Assembly (NCBI GenBank): GCA_037139195.1
Contig: JBAXGW010000002.1
Coordinates: 74,651 to 138,650 of the forward strand
Length of the DNA stretch: 64,000 nucleotides
Reading direction: 5' to 3'
From: JBAXGW01 sp037139195
Lineage (GTDB): Bacteria; Bacteroidota; Bacteroidia; Bacteroidales; JAHJDW01
Position 1 is the first letter of the stretch. Every line of letters begins with the position of its first letter. The position numbers were made by a program, and so were the translations under genes. A model generated the notes under the pieces. It made no database searches, had not been told where the DNA came from, and saw only the letters and a list, made by a program, of their open reading frames with translations. Positions 43,723 to 50,945 of the stretch are shown here, piece after piece.

Positions 43723-44316
43723 ATGGTGAAAAATATTAATTTATTATTAAATGTAATTGCTCTAATTGCTATTACAGTGCTTTTTGTATTATTTTTTAGC
43801 AACAAAAAGGAATGCAATGTTTCGAAAAAGGGAATTGATGGTCCTCTTAATATTGCCTATGTCAACTCCGATACATTATGGAAAAAGTACGATTTTGTAA
43901 AAGAAATTGAATCTGAATTAGATACTTTTGAAACAAGCCTTCAAGCTTCTTATAACACCAAGGCAAGTGCTTTTGAAAAAGCTTACACCGATTTTATGAA
44001 GAAAGGACAAGCTGGTCTTCTAAGTGCTATTGAACAAGAAACTCAAGGGAAAAAATTATCCGCTGAACAAGAAAGCTTAATGAAATTAAATCAGGAATTA
44101 ACAACTAAGCTAAATATTAAAACACAAGAATTAAATAATAAGGTTCAAGACACTATTTTGTCGGTTTTAAGGAAGTATAACAAAAAAACAAATTATACAT
44201 TCATAATGCAGTACACTAAAGCCGGAGCTATTCTTGTTGCAAGTGATAGCTTAGATATTACTGAAGATGTAATAAAAACATTAAATGAAGAATATAAAGG
44301 GTATCGAAAAAAATAA
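43723..44316 (+). CDS. OmpH/Skp-family periplasmic chaperone-like protein
   Basis: A 197-residue protein with one N-terminal membrane anchor (about 7-27), then the OmpH pattern: IAYVNSDTLWKKYDFVKEIESELD leading into a long helical hairpin (about 55-145), and a C-terminal strand region YTFIMQYTKAGAILVASDSLDITEDVIKTLNEEY. Skp-like proteins hold outer-membrane proteins in the periplasm. Unlike typical Skp it keeps an uncleaved anchor. It follows recQ by 9 nt and precedes a MORN-repeat lipoprotein gene. Confidence 0.88.
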   Translation: MVKNINLLLNVIALIAITVLFVLFFSNKKECNVSKKGIDGPLNIAYVNSDTLWKKYDFVKEIESELDTFETSLQASYNTKASAFEKAYTDFMKKGQAGLLSAIEQETQGKKLSAEQESLMKLNQELTTKLNIKTQELNNKVQDTILSVLRKYNKKTNYTFIMQYTKAGAILVASDSLDITEDVIKTLNEEYKGYRKK

Positions 44317-44320
44317 AAAT

Positions 44321-44743
44321 ATGAAATATATTATTTGGGGTTTAATTTTTTTAGCATTCTCTTGTAAACCTAAAGAACAAAAGGTTACCGAAAAAACATT
44401 TGAAAATGGTTCGCCCAAGGTAGTTTCTGTTTATAATGACAAGGACACAAAAAAAGATAAATTAGAAGAAATCTCTTACCATAGCAATGGAAAGGTTTTT
44501 ACACAAGGTAAATTTAAAAACCAACAAAAAGATGGATTATGGACATCATTTTATCCAAATGGCATAAAATGGAGCGAAACATTATTTAAAGAAGGTTTGA
44601 GCGAAGGGAAAACAACCACTTGGTATGATAACGGAAAACTTCGCTACGAAGGAGTTTACGCTAAAGGCAAGCCTTCTGGCATTTGGAAATATTGGGATTT
44701 AAATGGCAAGCTAGTATTTGAAAAAGATTATGCTAAAAAATAA
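44321..44743 (+). CDS. MORN-repeat lipoprotein (YwqK-like)
   Basis: A 140-residue lipoprotein (lipobox FSC, Cys15) carrying tandem MORN_2 repeats: ISYHSNGKVFTQGKFKNQQKDGLWTSFYPNG, then IKWSETLFKEGLSEGKTTTWYDNGKL, then YEGVYAKGKPSGIWKYWDLNGKL. This repeat family is often labelled YwqK antitoxin, but no toxin is adjacent, and the repeat is a common surface/periplasmic module in Bacteroidota. I start at the ATG at 44321, directly before a clean lipoprotein signal, rather than at an in-frame alternative start inside the ompH-like gene. Confidence 0.82.
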   Translation: MKYIIWGLIFLAFSCKPKEQKVTEKTFENGSPKVVSVYNDKDTKKDKLEEISYHSNGKVFTQGKFKNQQKDGLWTSFYPNGIKWSETLFKEGLSEGKTTTWYDNGKLRYEGVYAKGKPSGIWKYWDLNGKLVFEKDYAKK

Positions 44744-44778
44744 AAAAAGCCTCGAAAAATTTTCGAGGCTTTTTTTTA
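44742..44778. terminator. Bidirectional terminator
   Basis: GCCTCGAAAA (44749-44758) and TTTTCGAGGC (44760-44769) form a near-perfect palindrome flanked by seven A and eight T residues, giving a hairpin plus T tract on either strand. It lies between the convergent MORN-lipoprotein and small lipoprotein genes. Confidence 0.88.
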
Positions 44779-45297
44779 TTCAAATAATACTTCAAAATTA
44801 TCCATATAAATTTTGCGTTTATCTTTATTCCATAAATAAACTGCTATTTTGTCTGTAGCTTGCAAATCTTTTGGCAAATTATATTGAACACTAAGTTTCG
44901 ACCATTCATTTGGTTTAGGAGCAAATCCTTTTAAACTTGTTCCTTGCCATAACAAGTTTTTGTCTCCTCTATCAACTGAAACTACAAGTGTAGCATCATC
45001 AATTTCTGTAGGCCTCATAATCATAGCATTAGCCGAAATTTTTAATGGAATATTATCTCCTACATTTTTTAAAGTATCTCTAAAACCAAATCCGTATTCA
45101 GTCAAACTATCAACTTGAGCAGATTTTGTTCCTGAAAAGGCTGGTCCTTCTTTCAATGTATTAGTATTAAGCCAACTACCTTCAGTTTCGCCATTGTTAA
45201 AAAACTTTTTAAAAGTTCCAGTTTTTTTTTCTTCCTTGTTACAGCATGATGATGCAACAATAAATACTGTTAAAAATATCAATCCTAGTTTTTTCAT
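44776..45297 (-). CDS. Lipoprotein of unknown function
   Basis: A 173-residue lipoprotein: signal MKKLGLIFLTVFIVASSC with lipobox near Cys18. The mature part (about 40-173) is beta-rich with AFSGTKSAQVDSLTEYGFGFRDTL and KIYMDNFEVLF at its end, a pattern of carbohydrate-binding-like jelly-roll domains, but I cannot assign a family. I use the ATG at 45297, since upstream in-frame codons would add 23 Lys-rich residues before the signal. It appears monocistronic. Confidence 0.72.
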   Translation of the reverse strand: MKKLGLIFLTVFIVASSCCNKEEKKTGTFKKFFNNGETEGSWLNTNTLKEGPAFSGTKSAQVDSLTEYGFGFRDTLKNVGDNIPLKISANAMIMRPTEIDDATLVVSVDRGDKNLLWQGTSLKGFAPKPNEWSKLSVQYNLPKDLQATDKIAVYLWNKDKRKIYMDNFEVLFE

Positions 45298-45421
45298 ATA
45301 TTTTTTTTGCAAAAATAATGATAATTTTAAGTCGAAAGTGTTTTTTCTTTTTAATTTTTTCTTCAACTATCTTATCTTAATAATTTTTAAAACTAGCTCA
45401 GTATTGCCTTTGTTTTTTTCA

Positions 45422-45429
45422 TAAATTTG
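45422..45429 (+). promoter_or_regulatory. dut operon -7 element
   Basis: TAAATTTG, 16-25 nt before the two candidate dut start codons. The short leader favours the second ATG (45455), but does not exclude the first. A -33 element at ideal distance is not evident. Confidence 0.5.
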
Positions 45430-45445
45430 TTATATACTTATTTTG

Positions 45446-45889
45446 ATGAAATGTATGAAAATTAACATAGTTAACAAATCCAAACACGCTCTGCCCGTAT
45501 ATGAAACCCTTGCATCAGCTGGCATGGATATACGTGCAAATATTGAACAAGTAATTGTTTTAAAACCTTTAGAAAGAGCAATGATTCCTACCGGTTTATT
45601 TATAGAAATACCTGTTGGATACGAAGCTCAAATACGTCCAAGAAGCGGGCTTGCCGCAAAAAAAGGAGTTACTGTTTTAAATACTCCTGGAACAATTGAT
45701 GCTGACTATCGTGGTGAAATTAAAGTTATTTTGGTTAATCTTTCGAACGAGGAGTTTATTATAGAAGACGGGGAAAGAGTTGCACAAATGATAATTGCAG
45801 CCCATTCAACTGCTGACTGGATTGAAGTTAATGAACTATCTTCTACCGATAGAGGCGCAGGTGGCTTTGGACATACTGGAACAAAATAA
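45446..45889 (+). CDS. dut: dUTP diphosphatase
   Basis: A 147-residue trimeric dUTPase converting dUTP to dUMP and pyrophosphate. All five motifs are seen: AGMDIRA, PRSGLAAKKGV, NTPGTIDADYRGEI, RVAQMII and RGAGGFGHTG at the C-terminus. A second ATG at 45455 gives the family's usual MKINIVNKS start and 144 residues; the choice is open. It heads a conserved Bacteroidota block (nucleotidyltransferase, TPR lipoprotein, DUF4292 lipoprotein, EnvC-like). Confidence 0.95.
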   Translation: MKCMKINIVNKSKHALPVYETLASAGMDIRANIEQVIVLKPLERAMIPTGLFIEIPVGYEAQIRPRSGLAAKKGVTVLNTPGTIDADYRGEIKVILVNLSNEEFIIEDGERVAQMIIAAHSTADWIEVNELSSTDRGAGGFGHTGTK

Positions 45890-46017
45890 TGGTTTATGGT
45901 GAAATTGGAAATGGTAAACGGCAAAAAATAATTTAAAATTTTTTCTAGCTATAAGCATTTTGCACTTTAGTCAATTTCCCCTGAACCAATTAAATTAACT
46001 TTACAAACTGAAGTAAA

Positions 46018-47040
46018 ATGAAGATAATTATACCAATGGCAGGAATGGGCAAACGTATGCGCCCACATACACTTACAATACCAAAACCACTTATTCCTAT
46101 TGCTGGAAAACCTATAGTTCACCGACTTGTAGAAGACATTGCAAAAGTAACAAACGAAAAAATTGAAGAAATTGCCTTTATTACAGGTCGTTTTGGAGAA
46201 GAAGTTGAATCGCAACTTATTGCAATTGCTGAAAGTATTGGCGCTAAAGGACGAATTTTTTACCAAGATGAAGCCTTAGGAACTGCCCATGCTGTTTTGT
46301 GTGCACAAGAAATTATTGAAGGCAAAGTTATTGTTGCTTTTGCTGATACTCTCTTCAAAGCAAATTTTAAACTTGAATCCGAAAATGATTCTATTATTTG
46401 GGTTCATCGAGTTGATAATCCTTCAGCTTTTGGCGTTGTCAAGGTAAATGCTAATGGTCTGATAACTGATTTTATTGAAAAGCCAAAAGAATTTGTTTCT
46501 GATTTAGCAATTATTGGCATCTATTATTTTAAAGACGGCAATAATTTGAAGAAAGAACTTCAATATTTAATAGATAATAATATACAAAAAGGCGGCGAAT
46601 ACCAGCTAACTGATGCTCTAGAAAACATGAAAAATAAGGAAATGAAATTCTCTATTGGGAAAGTTGAAGAGTGGTTAGATTGCGGAAATAAAAATGCAAC
46701 TGTTTATACTAATCAACGAATATTGGAGTTTAATAAAAATGAATTTTTAGTTTCAAAGACAGCTAGAATTACGAATTCATTAATCATTGAACCCTGCTAT
46801 ATTGCTGATAATGTAGAATTAAAAAATTCAATTATTGGACCTCATGTTTCAATTGGAGAAAATTCAATAATTAAACACTCAATAGTTACAAATAGCATGA
46901 TTCAAACGAATTCGCTTATAGAAAATGCAAATATCGATAATTCTATGATAGGAAATTATGTTGATTATCATGGCAAAGTTATTGATGTGAGCGTGGGCGA
47001 TTTTACAAGTATATCGTTAAATAAATCTATTGAAAACTAA
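46018..47040 (+). CDS. Sugar-phosphate nucleotidyltransferase
   Basis: A 340-residue NTP-transferase: IIPMAGMGKRMRPHTLTIPKPLIPIAGKPI is the nucleotide-binding signature, GTAHAVLCA and FAFADTLF-like VAFADTLFKAN the acceptor region, GVVKVNANGLITDFIEKP the sugar loop, and the C-terminus (about 245-330) contains left-handed beta-helix hexapeptide repeats (NSIIGPHVSIGENSIIKHS). It resembles glucose-1-phosphate thymidylyl/uridylyltransferases; the exact nucleotide and sugar cannot be set. Its stop shares an A with the next ATG (TAATG), indicating coupling to the TPR lipoprotein gene. Confidence 0.9.
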   Translation: MKIIIPMAGMGKRMRPHTLTIPKPLIPIAGKPIVHRLVEDIAKVTNEKIEEIAFITGRFGEEVESQLIAIAESIGAKGRIFYQDEALGTAHAVLCAQEIIEGKVIVAFADTLFKANFKLESENDSIIWVHRVDNPSAFGVVKVNANGLITDFIEKPKEFVSDLAIIGIYYFKDGNNLKKELQYLIDNNIQKGGEYQLTDALENMKNKEMKFSIGKVEEWLDCGNKNATVYTNQRILEFNKNEFLVSKTARITNSLIIEPCYIADNVELKNSIIGPHVSIGENSIIKHSIVTNSMIQTNSLIENANIDNSMIGNYVDYHGKVIDVSVGDFTSISLNKSIEN

Positions 47041-48764
47041 TGAAATATTTTATAAATATTTTAGGCTTATCATTTTTTCTTGTTTTTATAAGTGCATGCA
47101 AAACTCCTGTTGCAACTGAAAAAAAGCAGCAAACTTCAACTATTAAACAAAGTAAAGAGTTTGAAGAAGCATTTTATGCAGCTACAAAAGCTAGAATATT
47201 AGAAAATTTCGAAGAAGCGCAAAAACTATACGCCGAGTGCATTAAAATTAATCCCAATAGTGATGCGGCATTGTATGAGCTCTCAAAATTACGAATTCAA
47301 ACAAAAAATTTCAAAGAAGCACTTGATTTAATCAAAAAAGCTATAAAAATTGACGATTCAAATATTTGGTATAAAATCACTTATGCCGAAGTACTATCGA
47401 AAATGGGAGATTTTGCTGGCTCTGCAGATGTATACGAAGAAATAACTAAAAGAAACCCCGAAAGAGTTGATTACTATTATGACTGGGCAAATACTCTGTT
47501 AATGGCTCAAAAACTAAACGATGCGATAAAGGTTTATAATAAAATTGAATCATTAATAGGAATTACTGAAGAAGTATCATTGCAAAAAGAAAAAATATTT
47601 TTAAATATCAGAAAATATGATGCTGCAATTGATGAAATTAAAAAACTTTCGGATAATAGCCCCAACGATTTTAGGTATTTGGGAATGCTAGCCGAACTTT
47701 ATATGGCAACAAAAAAAACAGATGAAGCGAAAACAATTTATGAAAAAATCATAACAGTAGACCCTAATAATGGGATGGCTCTTATATCGCTAGCTGAATA
47801 CTACTTTCAAACCGATAAAGAAAAATCGAATGATTACCTAAGAAAATCTTTTGCCTGTGTTGATTTAGAAATTGATATTAAAATGAAAATTTTACTCGAC
47901 ATGTATTCTATGTCGGAAAAAGATATTTCTCTTAAAAATCAGGCGTTTGAACTAGCTGAAATTATGGCAAAATCACATCCCGATGATCCAAAATCCTATT
48001 CTATTCTTGGTGATTTTTACTATAGAGATAAAAACCTTAATAAAGCAAAAGAAAATTTCGAACAAGTAATTAAACTAGATAGCAGCAAATATGTGGTTTG
48101 GGAGCAATTACTAATTATTTATTCCGAACAAAATGACTTTGCAAATATGGCCGAGAAAAGCAAAATTGCTATGGAGCTCTTCCCTATTCAGCCTTTACCT
48201 TGTTTTTTTAATGGCATTGCCAATATTCAATTAAAAGAATATACTAAAGCTATATCGGCTTTAAATACTGGTAAATCTTTTGTAGTTGATAACGATAAAT
48301 TACTTGCCGAATTCTATTCCAACTTAGGCGAAGCCTATAATAAAACTAAACAATACAAAGAATCAGATGAGTATTATGAAAAATCATTAGTAAAAAATTC
48401 AAACAATACTTTTGTATTAAATAATTACAGCTACTATTTATCGCTCAGAGGAGAAAACCTTGACAAAGCACTTGAAATGGCAGAAAAGGCTACTAAATTA
48501 TCGCCAAATGAAGGAACTTTTGAAGATACCTTTGGCTGGGTATATTACAAAAAAGGAGATTTCGAAAATGCTGAAAAGTGGATAAAAAAAGCAATGGATA
48601 ATGGAGGTAAGAACGATGCATCTGTTGTTGAACATTATGGCGACATCCTTTTCAAATTAAAAAAAGTAAATGAAGCACTTGATATGTGGATAAAAGCCAA
48701 AAGCTTGGGCGAAGGAAGCGAATTTTTAAATCAAAAAATTGAACTAAAAAAACTAATCGAATAA
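47040..48764 (+). CDS. TPR-repeat lipoprotein
   Basis: A 574-residue periplasm-facing lipoprotein (lipobox SAC, Cys20). From about residue 40 to the end it consists of tetratricopeptide repeats; clear units include AQKLYAECIKINPNSDAALYELS, AKTIYEKIITVDPNNGMALISLA and AKENFEQVIKLDSSKYVVWEQL. Both ends of the gene overlap neighbours by one base (TAATG), so it is translated with the nucleotidyltransferase and DUF4292 genes. A scaffold role in envelope assembly is inferred. Confidence 0.9.
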   Translation: MKYFINILGLSFFLVFISACKTPVATEKKQQTSTIKQSKEFEEAFYAATKARILENFEEAQKLYAECIKINPNSDAALYELSKLRIQTKNFKEALDLIKKAIKIDDSNIWYKITYAEVLSKMGDFAGSADVYEEITKRNPERVDYYYDWANTLLMAQKLNDAIKVYNKIESLIGITEEVSLQKEKIFLNIRKYDAAIDEIKKLSDNSPNDFRYLGMLAELYMATKKTDEAKTIYEKIITVDPNNGMALISLAEYYFQTDKEKSNDYLRKSFACVDLEIDIKMKILLDMYSMSEKDISLKNQAFELAEIMAKSHPDDPKSYSILGDFYYRDKNLNKAKENFEQVIKLDSSKYVVWEQLLIIYSEQNDFANMAEKSKIAMELFPIQPLPCFFNGIANIQLKEYTKAISALNTGKSFVVDNDKLLAEFYSNLGEAYNKTKQYKESDEYYEKSLVKNSNNTFVLNNYSYYLSLRGENLDKALEMAEKATKLSPNEGTFEDTFGWVYYKKGDFENAEKWIKKAMDNGGKNDASVVEHYGDILFKLKKVNEALDMWIKAKSLGEGSEFLNQKIELKKLIE

Positions 48765-49570
48765 TGAAAAAAAACACCCCTTTCTATATTCTCATTTTAT
48801 TTATGCTATCCATTTTTTCGTGCAAACAATCTGCCGAAATATCTAAAGATGCGGTAAAGGACAAAGACCCTCAATTCTTATTTTCTAAACTTAAAGAAAA
48901 TGAATTTAAATACGATTGGATTAAAGCAAAATTTGATGCAACAATTTCAACAAAAAAATCTACCAATTCTTTTAAAGGATTTTTAAGAGTTAAAAGAGAC
49001 AGCATAATTTGGCTTTCGATTTCTCCAGCTCTTGGTATTGAAATTGCACGGTTATCAGTAACAAACGATAGCGTTAAACTTTTAAACAGGTTAGAATCAA
49101 CGTATTTTATAAAACATTTTAAATATTTAAGCAAAATTGTAGATGCTGATATTGATTTCGATATGCTTCAAGCTTTTTTAACTGGAAATGATTTTGCATA
49201 TTACGAAAATGACAAATTTAAATCTTCTATTGAAAAAGACAATTACAAGCTAAATACAATTGGTCGCAGAAAACTTAAAAAAGCCATGACCGACAGTACT
49301 TCTTCTGTTCTACTTGAAGAAATTCTTCTTAATCCAACTACCTATAAAATATCAAGACATCATATTAAAGATATTAAAGAAAACAAGCAATTTATTGTTA
49401 CTTATGTTGAATATATGGACATAAACGGACAACTATTACCGAAAACTTTAAAAATAGAGATTAAAGCAAAAGAAGATGTAATGCTGAAAATAGAATTTGT
49501 AAAATACGAACTAGACCAAGCTTTAGATTTCCCTTTTTCAATACCAGAAAAATATCAAAATGCTAATTAA
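48764..49570 (+). CDS. DUF4292 lipoprotein
   Basis: A 268-residue lipoprotein (lipobox FSC, Cys20). The mature protein has the LolA/LolB-like beta pattern of DUF4292: KAKFDATISTKKSTNSFKGFLRVKRDSIIWLSISPALGIEIARLSVTNDSVKLLNRLESTYF. This family is thought to act in lipoprotein or envelope biogenesis; some workers place it near LolB. It overlaps the TPR gene and precedes the EnvC-like gene by 16 nt. Confidence 0.88.
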   Translation: MKKNTPFYILILFMLSIFSCKQSAEISKDAVKDKDPQFLFSKLKENEFKYDWIKAKFDATISTKKSTNSFKGFLRVKRDSIIWLSISPALGIEIARLSVTNDSVKLLNRLESTYFIKHFKYLSKIVDADIDFDMLQAFLTGNDFAYYENDKFKSSIEKDNYKLNTIGRRKLKKAMTDSTSSVLLEEILLNPTTYKISRHHIKDIKENKQFIVTYVEYMDINGQLLPKTLKIEIKAKEDVMLKIEFVKYELDQALDFPFSIPEKYQNAN

Positions 49571-49586
49571 TAAGTGTATATAAATT

Positions 49587-50885
49587 ATGTGTTTATCAAA
49601 CATCAACATATTTAAAAAGACCATACTTGCACTTTCATTTTTATTGATTTTTTTAACTATATCTGAAAATTTGTTTGCTCAAAAAACAGATAAACTAAAA
49701 AAGGACAAAAAGAAACTAGAAAGCGAGATTGCTGAAACTAATAAATTGCTTCAACAAACGCAAAAGACTGCGAAAATTTCTATAACTCAATTAGTGATTT
49801 TAAACAATAAAATTTCTATGAGAGAGCAACTTATAAATAATATTTCAACCGATATCGTTCGCTTAAATAGAGAAATCCAGAAAAACCAAGAGGAAGTTAC
49901 TTTTTTAGAGAAAGACCTTGTTGTTCTGAGAAAAGAATATGCAAAAATGGTTTATTATGCTTATAAAAACCATAATACATATAATAATTTGTTGCTTGTT
50001 TTATCCTCCGAAGATTTATTTCAAGCATTTAAAAGGCTTAGATATTTGCAACAATACGGCGATTACAGGAAGAAGCAAGCCGAAATGATTATTAGAACCA
50101 AAGAATCATTATCGAAACTAATATTACAACTAAACACGCAAATAGCCGAAAAGCAAGCTTTATTAACACAAAATGAAGCAGAAAAACTATCATTGGCCAG
50201 CGAAAAGTCGGAAAAGAATACTTTAATAACCCAATTAAAATCAAAAGAGAAGGATTTAATAAAACAGAAAAAAGCAAAAGAAGCTGCAATATCTGAATTA
50301 AATAGGGCAATTCAAAAAATTGTACAAGAAGAAATTCGCAAACAAGAAGAAAAAAGAAGGAAAAAACGAGAAGAAGAAAAATTAAAAAACAAAAACAATA
50401 ATAAACCAAATAATGCCGTACCAGCTAAAACAATAACAAGCTATGAGCTCACACCCGACGAGCAATTAATTTCAAATAATTTTACGGGGAATATGGGGAA
50501 ATTGCCTTGGCCTTCTGAATCAGGAATTATTACCAGTTCTTTTGGCACACATCCACACCCAGTATATCCTGAAATTGAAGTTAATAATACTGGTGTTGAT
50601 ATTAGCACACCTAAAGGCTCAGTTGCTAGAGCGGTTTTTAGTGGCAAAGTATCTGGAGTTGTTAATATTGTTGGTATTAATGCAGTAATTATTCGTCATG
50701 GCGATTATTTAACGGTTTACTCAAATTTATCGGCTGTTTATGTTAAAAAGGATCAAGAAGTAAAAACAAAACAAGCCCTTGGAGTAATTGCAACCGATAA
50801 TAGCGATGGAAGAACGGAACTACACTTCGAAGTAAGAAAGGGTAGTTCTTTATTAAATCCTTCATCATGGATTTCGCGAAAATAG
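49587..50885 (+). CDS. envC: EnvC-like murein hydrolase activator (degenerate LytM/M23)
   Basis: A 432-residue periplasmic protein: signal peptide (about 1-31, LFAQ), a long coiled coil (about 32-275, very Lys/Glu/Gln-rich), then a LytM/M23 domain (about 300-432). At the zinc site the usual HxxxD is NTGVD (first His replaced by Asn) and the HxHFE motif is ELHFE (first His replaced by Glu), so metal binding and hydrolysis are probably lost. This is the EnvC pattern: a non-catalytic LytM domain that activates N-acetylmuramoyl amidases at division. It ends the dut block. Confidence 0.9.
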   Translation: MCLSNINIFKKTILALSFLLIFLTISENLFAQKTDKLKKDKKKLESEIAETNKLLQQTQKTAKISITQLVILNNKISMREQLINNISTDIVRLNREIQKNQEEVTFLEKDLVVLRKEYAKMVYYAYKNHNTYNNLLLVLSSEDLFQAFKRLRYLQQYGDYRKKQAEMIIRTKESLSKLILQLNTQIAEKQALLTQNEAEKLSLASEKSEKNTLITQLKSKEKDLIKQKKAKEAAISELNRAIQKIVQEEIRKQEEKRRKKREEEKLKNKNNNKPNNAVPAKTITSYELTPDEQLISNNFTGNMGKLPWPSESGIITSSFGTHPHPVYPEIEVNNTGVDISTPKGSVARAVFSGKVSGVVNIVGINAVIIRHGDYLTVYSNLSAVYVKKDQEVKTKQALGVIATDNSDGRTELHFEVRKGSSLLNPSSWISRK

Positions 50886-50887
50886 AA

Positions 50888-50916
50888 AATCCGATAAACT
50901 TTATGCTTATCGGATT
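50888..50916. terminator. Hairpin between envC-like and M16 protease genes
   Basis: AATCCGATAA (50888-50897), 9-nt loop, TTATCGGATT (50907-50916), 3 nt after the envC-like stop. No T tract follows on either strand, so the terminator call is moderate; it sits between convergent genes. Confidence 0.5.
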
Positions 50917-50945
50917 AGCTGTAAAAGTAGTCTCAACGAGACCGA

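Noticed and set aside
44321..44743. Toxin-antitoxin system (YwqK antitoxin label)
   Set aside because: No toxin gene is adjacent and the protein is a lipoprotein made only of MORN repeats.
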